Positions 8,392 to 16,459 of a stretch of 64,000 bases of DNA are shown piece by piece. Numbering within the stretch: position 1 is the first letter of the stretch; the number at the start of each line of letters is the position of its first letter. Location: contig NZ_LUTS01000010.1 in assembly GCF_001597735.1 (NCBI RefSeq), positions 62,001 to 126,000 on the forward strand. Reading direction: 5' to 3'. Made by a program: the position numbers and the translations under genes. Below the pieces are notes generated by a model. That model did not search any database and was not told the DNA's origin. It saw only the letters and a program-made list of their open reading frames with translations. The DNA comes from Neptuniibacter pectenicola (GTDB lineage Bacteria; Pseudomonadota; Gammaproteobacteria; Pseudomonadales; Balneatricaceae).

Positions 8392-9525
8392 ATGGACATA
8401 CTGCGTAACGCCTTCGGAGAGTTTCAATTAGCCCGCTTTCCTCGAAGAAAAAGAGAGCAACTAAGGGCCTGGGATGCGGCAGATGAATACATCCTCCAAC
8501 ACCTCAGTGAAAACAAGCTCATCAATCCACAGGCTAACGTACTTATTCTAAATGATCAGTTTGGTGCGCTAACAATCTCACTCACCCCTTTTAAACCCGA
8601 ATTAATCAGTGACTCTTGGTTAGCCCATGCAGGTATTAAGGCAAATCTGACCGATAACCAGATCAATCCGGAGGAGGTAACACTCCATACCAGTCTTGAT
8701 TATCCGGAACAGCCGTTTGATGTTGTTCTCATTAAAGTCCCCAAAAGCTTGGCCATGCTCGAAGATCAACTGATTAGATTAAAACCGCTGCTAAAACCAA
8801 ACAGCATTGTGGTTGCAGGCGCGATGGCTAAATCGATTCATACTTCAACCTTAAAACTTTTTGAGAAAATCATTGGGCCTACCACAACATCGTTAGCTCA
8901 GAAAAAAGCGCGTTTAATTTTTTCCGAGGTTGATACCGCTACCACGCTGACGGACTCCCCCTACCCATCTACCTATCCGTTAGAAAATACCCATTATCAA
9001 ATTAGTAATCATGCAGCGGTTTTCTCCCGTGATAGCTTAGATATAGGGACTCGTTTTTTCCTCCAACACCTTCCTCGCTCTGATGGATATGAAAACATTA
9101 TCGATTTAGGCTGCGGCAACGGGCTCGTAGGGTTAATTGCCGCGGATAAAAATCCTAGCGCCAGCCTTAGCTTTGTCGATGAATCATTTATGGCGGTGGA
9201 CTCGGCGAAGATCAACTTCACCCGTGCCTTTGGTGATGAACGCAAAGCACGCTTTACCGCAACTGATTGTTTACAAGGGTTTGCCAAAAGCAGCTATGAT
9301 CTCGTGCTTAACAATCCCCCCTTCCATCAAAACAATGTGGTTGGGGATTTTATTGCTCAACAGATGTTCCGGGAATCTTATGGGGTATTAAAACAGGCGG
9401 GTGAGCTTTGGGTGATCGGTAACCGTCATTTGGGTTACCACATTTCGCTGAAAAAAATATTTGGTAACTGCACAACCGTCGCAAGCAATAAGAAATTTAT
9501 TATTCTAAAAGCGGTCAAGCAGTAA
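8392..9525 (+). CDS. rlmG: 23S rRNA (guanine-1835-N2)-methyltransferase RlmG
   Basis: 377 residues from the chosen start (MDILRNAFGEF), which matches the beginning of RlmG proteins; 15 further in-frame codons upstream are not family-like. It is a duplicated class I methyltransferase. A degenerate N-terminal half contains RFP...LRAWDAADEYIL. The catalytic C-terminal half has the SAM site IDLGCGNGLVGL and the N-P-P-F motif (VLNNPPFHQNN) used for exocyclic amino groups of guanine. RlmG modifies G1835 of 23S rRNA; the close relative RsmC modifies 16S rRNA. The WDAADEY region favours RlmG. It is a single-gene unit with a promoter presumably in 8280-8390. Confidence 0.88.
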   Translation: MDILRNAFGEFQLARFPRRKREQLRAWDAADEYILQHLSENKLINPQANVLILNDQFGALTISLTPFKPELISDSWLAHAGIKANLTDNQINPEEVTLHTSLDYPEQPFDVVLIKVPKSLAMLEDQLIRLKPLLKPNSIVVAGAMAKSIHTSTLKLFEKIIGPTTTSLAQKKARLIFSEVDTATTLTDSPYPSTYPLENTHYQISNHAAVFSRDSLDIGTRFFLQHLPRSDGYENIIDLGCGNGLVGLIAADKNPSASLSFVDESFMAVDSAKINFTRAFGDERKARFTATDCLQGFAKSSYDLVLNNPPFHQNNVVGDFIAQQMFRESYGVLKQAGELWVIGNRHLGYHISLKKIFGNCTTVASNKKFIILKAVKQ

Positions 9526-9625
9526 AAGAAGGCTGTGCTGATTAACGAGAAAAATGCAGGGGAATCACACAGCGAACAAGCGAGGGGTTTGGGGCCGACA
9601 GAGTATCCATCGACCCAAAGGTTGA

Positions 9626-9823
9626 TCAACTGCTCATGGTCAGCGGCATAGGAATAAATTCACCGACTTCATCCGGTTTTTGATCAAGTACGGCCTCCCA
9701 CCCCTCTTCACCAGGTTTCATCTCATCAGGTAAGCCCCAGAGTTCACCACACCAATACGCAGCAATCCAACGTTTACCATAACGGACTTTATAAAAGCCC
9801 CTCTCTCTATTGTCATTCACCAT
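9626..9823 (-). CDS. 65-residue soluble hypothetical protein
   Basis: Sequence MVNDNRERGFYKVRYGKRWIAAYWCGELWGLPDEMKPGE... It is rich in Trp, Tyr and Gly, with no signal peptide or membrane helix, and looks like a small beta-rich domain. AAGGAG lies close to the ATG at 9823, only a few bases away; the adjacent GTG at 9820 would have better spacing, so either may be used. I recognise no named family. It is isolated, with rlmG convergent on one side and a non-coding stretch on the other (9824-10088, in which I see nothing). Confidence 0.6.
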   Translation of the reverse strand: MVNDNRERGFYKVRYGKRWIAAYWCGELWGLPDEMKPGEEGWEAVLDQKPDEVGEFIPMPLTMSS

Positions 9824-10088
9824 CGTCTCCTTCTTTACATTAAAAACACAAAAGCCAATCACTCATTACACAGTCACGGCTCTTTAAGGAAGTCTAATTT
9901 AGAAAGGACTTATCATGTCGCTTTGTAAGCCTACAGCGTTACAACAACCTATTACTTACGACAAGTCTGCCTACAGATAAGGCCTAACGCATATGCAAGC
10001 TTATGAATATAAGTGTACACAATATAAGCCCGCTATAAATACGATTTAGCCTAAGGTTTAATAAGCAGGAACGGGATTAGCAAACGAC

Positions 10089-10129
10089 AAAAACCGAAAA
10101 AGACCACATACGTGATCTTTTTCGGTTTT
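10089..10129. terminator. Strong intrinsic terminator for the 41-residue protein gene
   Basis: Arms 10089-10103 and 10116-10129 pair over about 14 bases (AAAACCGAAAAAGA / TCTTTTTCGGTTTT). The outer A/T parts give a T-tract on both strands, so it can act in either direction. It lies 66 bases beyond the stop codon of the small minus-strand gene. Confidence 0.75.
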
Positions 10130-10194
10130 CGCAAAATGATATCACTGGCTAATAAAAGGAAGGTGACAACAACCTCAACAGCGAAATCTAGCTG

Positions 10195-10320
10195 CTACTT
10201 CTTTTTATCTTCATTCATCAAGCCGCGAACTTTAAAAAAGCCCCAAATCATAGCTGCGCTCATTGCACCAATCATAACCAAGCTAGGAACCAACACTTCC
10301 ATACTATAAATATCAATCAT
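10195..10320 (-). CDS. 41-residue single-helix membrane protein
   Basis: Begins MIDIYSMEVLVPSLV and ends KVRGLMNEDKKK. One hydrophobic helix (about 8-29) is followed by a short, charged C-terminal tail, so an N-out/C-in orientation is likely. GGGGGTG stands about five bases before the ATG at 10320, and a strong terminator follows, which argues for a real gene. It resembles the many tiny one-helix proteins that accompany membrane enzymes, such as DUF3149-type or CcoQ-like subunits, but I cannot assign a family. Two FNR-like sites lie 75-140 bases upstream. An overlapping plus-strand ORF is a shadow. Confidence 0.6.
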   Translation of the reverse strand: MIDIYSMEVLVPSLVMIGAMSAAMIWGFFKVRGLMNEDKKK

Positions 10321-10395
10321 TACGACACCCCCACAATTTTTCCGTCATTTATTGTCGTTCTGGAGACAGACTACCCCTTAACACATTAGCAAATA

Positions 10396-10409
10396 TTGAT
10401 GCAGCTCAA
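10396..10409. promoter_or_regulatory. FNR/Anr-like site 1
   Basis: TTGAT-N4-CTCAA, matching the FNR consensus TTGAT-N4-ATCAA at nine of ten fixed positions. It lies 76 bases upstream of the 41-residue membrane protein gene. Confidence 0.35.
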
Positions 10410-10446
10410 GAAATAGCCCCCTGATCCTTAGGGTCCCTATTTTTTA

Positions 10447-10460
10447 TTGATCTAGTTCAA
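10447..10460. promoter_or_regulatory. FNR/Anr-like site 2
   Basis: TTGAT-N4-TTCAA, again nine of ten fixed FNR positions, 51 bases from site 1. Together they suggest oxygen-responsive control of the small membrane protein gene. This is a pattern match only. Confidence 0.35.
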
Positions 10461-10887
10461 CTTATTGGCCCTTTCACGGATCGCGTTACCTCCTATGGCG
10501 TCGACGTACAGTGCCCCTCCTACCTGGTGAACAGGTACTCAATACCTCCCAACGTAGGCATCAAATAACAGGATCAAACCTTAAAACCATCAGCACACAC
10601 TAGAAAATCATCAAAAATAGATAACGACAAAACAAAAACAAATTAAAATCAAACAAAGTGGATATTAGATTAAAATTTCTCAAGATAAATTAAAATATAA
10701 TATCCTTATTTTTCAACAAGTTAGACCGACTGCCTTCTGCTTTAAAAAAACCTTTTAAATTTATATTTAATCTATATTTTTCAATAACTTACATAAGATA
10801 AAAATCGGCCTATAAATTGCCAATAATCAATATCTAATTTATAATGATCATATCTATATAAAGACAACTTTTTTAAGGATTTTGACT
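10461..10887. other. Non-coding, very AT-rich stretch
   Basis: No gene is visible. From about 10580 to 10887 the sequence is markedly richer in A and T than the rest of the window and full of A-tracts. This is typical of xenogeneic-silencer (H-NS/MvaT-like) targets and of laterally gained DNA. It forms the upstream region of the ORF at 10888. No repeat or attachment site could be recognised. Confidence 0.5.
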
Positions 10888-11148
10888 ATGCAAGAGAAAG
10901 AAATAAGACTTCTTTTTAAAGCCGGCGTATTTGATTCGTGCCAAGCAATTCCCATCTCTATGGCACGGGGTTGGACACTCAAATTTGTTACTAAACATGA
11001 GGAGGTGTTTACACTTGAACTTCAACGCTCTAAAAAAGAGCGGGAGTTTAAAAGCTTAGATGGCGCTGCAGCCGTGGCGAAAAAGATCGGGTTTGAATGG
11101 TTAAAAGTTCAAATAGGAGATTTGGAATGGCAGGAAAAAGTAAAATAA
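10888..11148 (+). CDS. 86-residue hypothetical protein, plasmid-partition-like appearance
   Basis: MQEKEIRLLFKAGVFDSCQAIPISMARGWTLKF... It is a small mixed alpha/beta protein with the pattern GW-x-L-x-F, then a basic ...LQRSKKEREFKSLDGAAAVAKKIGF, then a C-terminal beta strand. This layout resembles small partition-associated (ParC/KorC-like) proteins of plasmids and integrative elements, in which a FKSLDAA-like helix is common; the match is from memory and weak. AAGGA lies eight bases before the ATG at 10888; the TTG two codons earlier is rejected. It is isolated in AT-rich DNA with no parA/parB nearby, so it may be an orphan left by an element. Confidence 0.55.
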   Translation: MQEKEIRLLFKAGVFDSCQAIPISMARGWTLKFVTKHEEVFTLELQRSKKEREFKSLDGAAAVAKKIGFEWLKVQIGDLEWQEKVK

Positions 11149-11158
11149 AGACATAAAA

Positions 11159-11179
11159 AAGCCGTCTATTAAACGGCTT
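11159..11179 (-). terminator. Intrinsic terminator for the Pmp3-like gene
   Basis: Stem AAGCCGT/ACGGCTT with a 7-base loop, followed on the minus strand by six T. It lies 30 bases past the stop codon of the Pmp3-like gene and also after the plus-strand ORF. Confidence 0.7.
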
Positions 11180-11208
11180 AGTTGAGGTAGTAAACCACTA
11201 GAATGATG

Positions 11209-11397
11209 CTATTTGCTTAGCGCATCTTTGATTTTCTGGTCGGTTTTATACTGGCTTAATGCGTACACTGACCAAATGGCAGCGGGGATCCAACCGACAA
11301 GTGTTATCTGCAAAATTAGACAGATAATACCGGCAATCGGTCGACCTATCGTAAAAAACTGTAACCAAGGTATCAGCAAAGCTAAAAGTAAACGCAT
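11209..11397 (-). CDS. YqaE/Pmp3-family small membrane protein
   Basis: 62 residues with two hydrophobic helices (MRLLLALLIPWLQFFTIGR and ICLILQITLVGWIPAAIWSVYAL) joined by a short loop. The sequence GWIPAAIWSVYAL is the recognisable end of the YqaE/Pmp3 family (UPF0057). Members sit in the inner membrane and are linked in yeast and plants to membrane potential and salt stress; the bacterial role is uncertain. The ATG at 11397 has GGAA seven bases upstream; the TTG at 11409 is less likely. It is a monocistronic gene with its own terminator. Confidence 0.82.
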   Translation of the reverse strand: MRLLLALLIPWLQFFTIGRPIAGIICLILQITLVGWIPAAIWSVYALSQYKTDQKIKDALSK

Positions 11398-11468
11398 AAT
11401 AATTTCCAACTTTTACGGGATAAAAAGGCGCGCTTTAAATCTATATTCAAAGCGTTAACGACTCAGGC

Positions 11469-11936
11469 TTACAGCTCAATACGTCCAGCTGATAGCTCGT
11501 CTTCAGTCGCTTCTCGTATATCCATAATTTCAACATCGAAATTTAATTCAAGGCCGGCAAATGGATGGTTTGCATCGACGGTGACGTCGTTGTCATCAAT
11601 TTGAGTAATCGACACCAGCTGTGTATCACCGTTCTCATCTTCCATCTGATACATCATTCCGACGTCTAGTGCGGCAAAATCAGCAAACGATGCACGTTCA
11701 ACTAAGGATACTTTATCCTCGTCGCGCAGCCCATACCCTTCGCTAGGAGACACATTAACCTTAAACTTATCACCGACAACATGCCCATCCATTGCACGCT
11801 CTAAACCTGGCACAATGTTGTTATGCCCATGTAAATAGGGCAGCGGCTCAGCGCCACGAGAGCCATCCAGTACTTCGCCTTCTGCATTGACTAAAGCGTA
11901 GTGAAACGTGACAACTTTATCTTTAGAAATTTTCAT
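11469..11936 (-). CDS. slyD: SlyD-type FKBP peptidyl-prolyl isomerase
   Basis: 155 residues. The FKBP core is split around an insert-in-flap domain (about 70-125), as in SlyD: VTFHYALVNAEGEVLDGS, then LHGHNNIVPGLERAMDGHVVGD, then PSEGYGLRDE, and the closing HPFAGLELNFDVEI. The catalytic-loop signatures LxGHxxIxPGLE and HPLAG-like are intact. The C-terminal His/Cys-rich metal-binding tail of E. coli SlyD is absent, so nickel binding should be weaker. It acts as a cytoplasmic folding catalyst and chaperone. GGAGAG stands three to four bases before the ATG. It is followed by no same-strand partner within its own operon, but lies 13 bases downstream of the esterase gene and is likely co-transcribed with it. 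Confidence 0.9.
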   Translation of the reverse strand: MKISKDKVVTFHYALVNAEGEVLDGSRGAEPLPYLHGHNNIVPGLERAMDGHVVGDKFKVNVSPSEGYGLRDEDKVSLVERASFADFAALDVGMMYQMEDENGDTQLVSITQIDDNDVTVDANHPFAGLELNFDVEIMDIREATEDELSAGRIEL

Positions 11937-11949
11937 ATTCTCTCCGGTA

Positions 11950-12627
11950 TTAAAGCGCCAGCTGCTGTGTCATCCAACAACCTAAGGCTTCGATCTCTTC
12001 CATAATGACTTCATGGCCCATCGGGTACGTGGTCCACGAAGCACTTAGATTCATCTCATTTAAAGCAACCATCGCCTGCTCTCCCAGCGTGAGCTGGACA
12101 ACATCATCTTTGGTCCCATGCCCTACCCAAATAGGAAGTGCATGCGCAGCTGATGGGCGCTGTTCTTTTATCTCGTCGGCGGTCGCCATATAAGTCGATA
12201 AGGCAATCAATCCAGCTAAAGGCTCGGGATAGGTCAATGCGGTATGATACGCAACAGCACCGCCTTGGGAAAAACCGGCCAAAATAATCTTATCCGCAGG
12301 GATACCTTCAGCGACCTGTTCATCAATCAGTCGCTTAATCCTCTCGCTGGATGCGATCAGCGCGGGTTTATCTACTTTACGCCCCACATTCATTTCCAAA
12401 ATATCGTACCACGCGGGCATAGGTGCTCCGCCATTAACGGTCACGGGCATGACTTCAGCATGGGGAAACAAAAAGCGTACGGCGCTGGTTTTAGGTAGCT
12501 GTAGATAAGGGATGATTGGCTTAAAATCGAAACCATCTGCACCTAATCCATGCAACCAGATAACACACGCCTCGGGCGTAGTATCAGGCTCAACCCGAAC
12601 GAGGGTTTCATCTGTCTCTTGACTCAT
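11950..12627 (-). CDS. Carboxylesterase/phospholipase family alpha/beta hydrolase
   Basis: 225 residues. The family signature IWLHGLGADGFDF gives the oxyanion-hole strand, GFSQGGAVAYHTAL the Ser nucleophile elbow, GHGTKDDVV the Asp, and YPMGHEV the His. This is the same layout as Pseudomonas EstB/carboxylesterase II and human acyl-protein thioesterase. It hydrolyses short acyl esters or acyl-thioesters in the cytoplasm. The start ATG at 12627 overlaps the pdxH stop codon by ATGA, showing translational coupling; an upstream in-frame start eight codons earlier would overlap pdxH further and is not preferred. Operon order: pdxH, esterase, slyD. Confidence 0.9.
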   Translation of the reverse strand: MSQETDETLVRVEPDTTPEACVIWLHGLGADGFDFKPIIPYLQLPKTSAVRFLFPHAEVMPVTVNGGAPMPAWYDILEMNVGRKVDKPALIASSERIKRLIDEQVAEGIPADKIILAGFSQGGAVAYHTALTYPEPLAGLIALSTYMATADEIKEQRPSAAHALPIWVGHGTKDDVVQLTLGEQAMVALNEMNLSASWTTYPMGHEVIMEEIEALGCWMTQQLAL

Positions 12628-13271
12628 GGCTGTAACCTCTGGACCTGCCAACCCTTATCGGTCAGGTTAAATTGAAAGCGATCATGTAATCGGTTTTCGC
12701 GTCCCTGCCAAAACTCAAAACGGGTTGGCTTTAAGATATAACCACCCCATGTTTCAGGGTGAGGAATCGCACCATCCGCATGTTGTTCTTCTAACCGCTG
12801 CACCGCTAACTCTAAGCTTTCTCGACTATCAACCGGGTGGCTTTGGCAGGACGCAGCAGCACTCAATCGGCTGCCCAGTGGGCGTTCATTAAAATACTTT
12901 TCACCTTGGGCCTGTGTTAACTTTTCTACTCGGCCCTGAATACGCACCTGCCGCTCTAAGCCGTACCAGTAAAACATCAACTCAGCTTGTGGATTTTCCG
13001 CTAAATCAGCACCTTTTTGGCTACGGTAATCGGTGTACCATGCAAACCCCGCTTCACCAAAATGCTTCAGTAATACAATACGTGCTGACGGCATGCCCGA
13101 TGCACTAGCGGTGGCTAACGTCATGGAGGTTGCATCATCAGGGGTGACGGAAAGTGCGGTATCCATCCAATCAGTGAACTGAGCCAGCGGATCACTGTTG
13201 AGCCCATCTTCACTGAGAGGCGCGGCTATATATTCTCGACGGGTCGTGGTGAGATCACCTTTTGCTTTCAT
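12624..13271 (-). CDS. pdxH: Pyridoxamine 5'-phosphate oxidase
   Basis: 215 residues, the standard length. It makes pyridoxal 5'-phosphate from pyridoxine or pyridoxamine phosphate using FMN and oxygen. Recognisable blocks are REYIAAPLSEDGL near the start, ATASASGMPSARIVLLKHF for FMN and substrate binding, FYWYGLERQVRIQGRVEKL, PLGSRLSAAASCQSHPV, and the C-terminal HDRFQFNLTDKGWQVQRLQP containing the conserved R-L-x-P end. In the family this reads SxxAS.QS; here it is AAASCQS, a mild variant. GAGAG lies six bases before the ATG. It is the first gene of the pdxH-esterase-slyD run. Confidence 0.95.
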   Translation of the reverse strand: MKAKGDLTTTRREYIAAPLSEDGLNSDPLAQFTDWMDTALSVTPDDATSMTLATASASGMPSARIVLLKHFGEAGFAWYTDYRSQKGADLAENPQAELMFYWYGLERQVRIQGRVEKLTQAQGEKYFNERPLGSRLSAAASCQSHPVDSRESLELAVQRLEEQHADGAIPHPETWGGYILKPTRFEFWQGRENRLHDRFQFNLTDKGWQVQRLQP

Positions 13272-13517
13272 AAATATCTCTCAGGCTCATGCCAATATTC
13301 GCTAAAAATAAGGCGAACTATAGCACTAAGAGAGGTTGCAAATAAGAGTGATCTCTTGTGCTGTGGCCGGTTAAAGGATATTTTCTAATGCAGGTGGAAG
13401 CTTGTGTATTAAATCGTTATACCGATGTTCATATACACCACCTTTGATCACTTGTACCGTGTTCAACATTACCTATATAGTTGCTCTTGTACCTGTCACG
13501 CATCATTAAGGGAAATT

Positions 13518-14204
13518 ATGCGTTTTATTTTGGTTATCGCTTCATTAGTTTTACTCACCGGTTGTTTAGATAAAAACGCTAAGCCATTCGAAGTCAAAAA
13601 CCTAGCCAAGTCCGATATAGATATGGTTGCTGACGTGAATATTAGAGAGTGGCGTCAACTCACCCGTGAACTCACCATTAAGCTCTATAAACGCAATCCG
13701 AAAGAGCTGAAAAAAGTTAGCGGTATGACAATTAATACCCGTTTAGATCAGCTCTTCCCCGCAGAACGTCTACCTAATGGGTTTGCTGAGCTTGGCTATT
13801 CCGATGGGGTTGACGCGGTACCCCTAGCGTTTTCTGATGAATACCAAGGCGACCGAGTATTTGCGTTAATGGCGGGTATTACCGGGATGCTAAATGCAGC
13901 CTACGATGGTAAGCAAGAGGTCTTTATTCTTGATGATCTGGACCAGCAAAAGCTGTATAACGCGGCGCGTAATCTTGAATCTATCGCTTGGCACCTTAAC
14001 AACCGCAAAGATTCAGAAGGACAGCTTTACATCTTAAGCAATGGCATCTCGTCAGACGGGATAAGTAATTACAGCTATGAGCGTATTCTGGGCAAGCTCA
14101 TCGGCATTCAAGACCTGATGGCCGATATCATTTCTGATAAAACCAGCCGCACAATTAACCGAGTGGTCCAAGGTGCGGCATCCATGACCTTCCTACCTAT
14201 TTAG
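13518..14204 (+). CDS. Lipoprotein of unknown function
   Basis: 228 residues from the ATG at 13518, which has AAGGGA upstream; 31 in-frame codons before it lack a signal sequence and are rejected. MRFILVIASLVLLTGC is a lipoprotein signal with lipobox LTGC, so Cys16 should be acylated. Residue +2 is Leu, not Asp, predicting transport to the outer membrane. The mature part is mostly helical, with a basic central section, then GDRVFALMAGITGMLNAAYDG and ...QKLYNAARNLESIAWHLNNRK. Similar lipoproteins of unknown role are common in pseudomonads and relatives. It has a hairpin terminator and no operon partner. Confidence 0.8.
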   Translation: MRFILVIASLVLLTGCLDKNAKPFEVKNLAKSDIDMVADVNIREWRQLTRELTIKLYKRNPKELKKVSGMTINTRLDQLFPAERLPNGFAELGYSDGVDAVPLAFSDEYQGDRVFALMAGITGMLNAAYDGKQEVFILDDLDQQKLYNAARNLESIAWHLNNRKDSEGQLYILSNGISSDGISNYSYERILGKLIGIQDLMADIISDKTSRTINRVVQGAASMTFLPI

Positions 14205-14222
14205 CCCTCACGCTGGGGGCTA
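14202..14222 (+). terminator. Hairpin at the end of the lipoprotein gene
   Basis: TAGCCC/GGGCTA six-base stem with a nine-base loop overlapping the stop codon, followed by TTT. A likely short intrinsic terminator. Confidence 0.5.
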
Positions 14223-14330
14223 TTTAAGCACCGATTAACCCTAGGGTTTTTGCCATTAAGGTGCTTATACCGGCTTAGTCATAGGCGGTTAAACTGCCCA
14301 GTAAGCTGTATTAATACAAGCGATGTTATA

Positions 14331-15338
14331 TTAGCTTTCGCAGCACGTTAGCGGGCTATTAATGCGTATTTCTGAAATCTTATGGTTTTTATTCAGGAAT
14401 AGAGCGATGTCCGCACGATTTGGCATCTCATCAAGCATATGCCGTGTAAGCCGCTCGTAATGCTGAATAAAGCTCTTAATCTGCTCCTCATCCATAATGC
14501 GTAAATGTTCAGTCGGCTGTTGCGTGTCATAAATATATTTAACCCGCTCCGCTAGCTTTTTCTCTTGCAGCGATCGCCACTCAAATACCGCATCCATACT
14601 GGGCACTTTCAACATGATAAGTACCTCTATCATAGAAAACAGCTCTTGATAGGCGCCAGACAATTGCGTATTAACATAATCACGCCACAAACCGGTCGTG
14701 TCTTTATCCCGTTCGAGTTCATTGATCGGTTCCAATAAGGCCTCAGCGGTTTGCGGGTCAGCCCCAACACACCAGCCTTCAAAAACGATCACATCCGCAG
14801 GCCCAACCCACTCTTGCCAAACGGAGGACTGACAACGGTCATCGGTGGATTTATCAAAAACCGGAATCTTGGTCACGCTATGCTCATCGCTGTGTTTCAA
14901 CGAATTGAGAATCTCGATACCTAAATCAACATCATGGGTACCCGGTACACCCCGTGTCCGTAATAGGGGGTGGATAGTTTCTGAGAGTTCGACCCGCTCA
15001 TCATAGGTTTTATAAAGGTCATCAATTGAGAAGCCCACCACCTTAAGATTAAAACCTTCGGTAAGGATAACTTCCAACAGATTAAACAGGGTTGATTTTC
15101 CCGCCCCTTGCGCACCATTAATTCCGATAACAAGTGGGCCACTCTTTTGTCGTTTTTTACAGGCGAGCCATGCCCCTAAAGGTACATAGATCGCCTCAAA
15201 CATATCCACTAAGCCGATATCGACTTTTAATGACTCAAGGGTGGAAGCAAACGCTTTTTCAACCGCCTCAACCGCGTCCTTTCGCTCCTGATCACTTAAA
15301 CAAAGTTGATCTTGTGGCCAACGTGTCAATACGCTCAT
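14331..15338 (-). CDS. P-loop kinase of the D-glycerate 3-kinase (GLYK) family
   Basis: 335 residues. The Walker A motif is GINGAQGAGKST (about residues 73-84). Then come FSIDDLYKTYDERVEL, RGVPGTHDVDLG and PVFDKSTDDR, a set shared with plant glycerate 3-kinase and yeast YGR205W-like kinases, and VIVFEGWCVG as the Walker B-like strand. Members phosphorylate D-glycerate, feeding lower glycolysis, but bacterial relatives are mostly untested, so substrate is an inference. AAGGAG stands five bases before the ATG. It is 42 bases downstream of an alpha/beta hydrolase on the same strand and probably shares its transcript. Confidence 0.82.
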   Translation of the reverse strand: MSVLTRWPQDQLCLSDQERKDAVEAVEKAFASTLESLKVDIGLVDMFEAIYVPLGAWLACKKRQKSGPLVIGINGAQGAGKSTLFNLLEVILTEGFNLKVVGFSIDDLYKTYDERVELSETIHPLLRTRGVPGTHDVDLGIEILNSLKHSDEHSVTKIPVFDKSTDDRCQSSVWQEWVGPADVIVFEGWCVGADPQTAEALLEPINELERDKDTTGLWRDYVNTQLSGAYQELFSMIEVLIMLKVPSMDAVFEWRSLQEKKLAERVKYIYDTQQPTEHLRIMDEEQIKSFIQHYERLTRHMLDEMPNRADIALFLNKNHKISEIRINSPLTCCES

Positions 15339-15380
15339 CTAAACTCCTTTAATTACCTATTCCACTAAAATAAGCGTACG

Positions 15381-16229
15381 TTAATTATCGCTCTGTTCCT
15401 GCAACCAGGTTTGCACTCTTTCAATCTGAAAACCCTCCATCAACGAGGGGACATGACCAATACCAGGGATAGAAAACAGGGTTAATTGCTTGTTTTCCGC
15501 CATGACCTGCACAGTATCCTCCAGCAATACATCTGACTCCTCCCCCCAAATCAATAACTGAGGCACCTGAATCGCTGACCATAATGGCCATAGATCCACC
15601 GCTTCGGTACTGTTCTCTTTGGTTGCTTGCGCAATAGCAGGGTCATAATGCAAAGCATATGTACCCTTCTCTTGCAGACGAGAACCGTACTTTGCCACAT
15701 GATGCCACTGCTCATCGGTCAGATGCTTAAATGATAAATAGGTTTGACGCATATACTGCTCAACCTCAGATAAACTGTGAAAGTGCTTATCTCCTAGGTA
15801 TTCAGATATACGCTTTAATGCTGCTGCGGGAACATAAGCCCCTATATCATTCAGCACTAAGCGTTTAATCGGTGAGCTCGGAAGCGCAGCGAGACATATC
15901 CCGATTAACCCACCCATCGATGTTCCGATCCAGTCCACACTGTCTACGTTTAATCGCGCTAACAGCGTTGTCATATCATTCAAATACAGCGGCATATTAT
16001 ACGCTTGGCCTTCAGGTAACCAATCGCTCTCTCCGCGCCCCACTAAGTCAGGGCAGATTACACGATAATCCTGAGATAAAGCTAAGGCAAGCTCGTCAAA
16101 GTCACGGCTATTACGGGCTAGGCCATGTACACAGATAAGAACACGGGGATTATCCCGACGCCCCCATTCGTGATATACCATATTGTGGAATCCAGTTGCG
16201 TTTAAACAACGTACACTACGGGTATACAT
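15381..16229 (-). CDS. Alpha/beta hydrolase
   Basis: 282 residues. ICVHGLARNSRDFDEL gives the oxyanion-hole strand, DWIGTSMGGLIG the nucleophile elbow with Ser in G-T-S-M-G, an acidic residue follows in WGEESDVLLED, and GIGHVPSLM carries the catalytic His. It has no signal peptide, so it is cytoplasmic. The layout fits esterases, C-C hydrolases and haloperoxidase-like enzymes; substrate cannot be assigned. AAGGAGG is close to the ATG, a strong start. It is first in a likely two-gene operon with the glycerate-kinase-like gene. Confidence 0.85.
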   Translation of the reverse strand: MYTRSVRCLNATGFHNMVYHEWGRRDNPRVLICVHGLARNSRDFDELALALSQDYRVICPDLVGRGESDWLPEGQAYNMPLYLNDMTTLLARLNVDSVDWIGTSMGGLIGICLAALPSSPIKRLVLNDIGAYVPAAALKRISEYLGDKHFHSLSEVEQYMRQTYLSFKHLTDEQWHHVAKYGSRLQEKGTYALHYDPAIAQATKENSTEAVDLWPLWSAIQVPQLLIWGEESDVLLEDTVQVMAENKQLTLFSIPGIGHVPSLMEGFQIERVQTWLQEQSDN

Positions 16230-16459
16230 GCCGCCTCCTTTTAACCTTAATCATTTGAAATAATACGTGACTACAGTGTAGCTTTACACAGGAAACCGCG
16301 CTAAAACACGATCAGCTGATACCCTAACCTTTACTTATCATTAAAGGGGCCATGTAAAAATTTGTAAAGATAGAAACGATTAATAACCAAGGACTAAAGG
16401 TTCAGCTAAGATAGGGTTTACAATAATTAGAATGCTTACTGCCTGAGTATGAAAACAAT

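Noticed and set aside
10112-10309. 65-codon plus-strand ORF
   Set aside because: It overlaps the terminator and is antisense to the 41-residue membrane protein, which has the better start signal.
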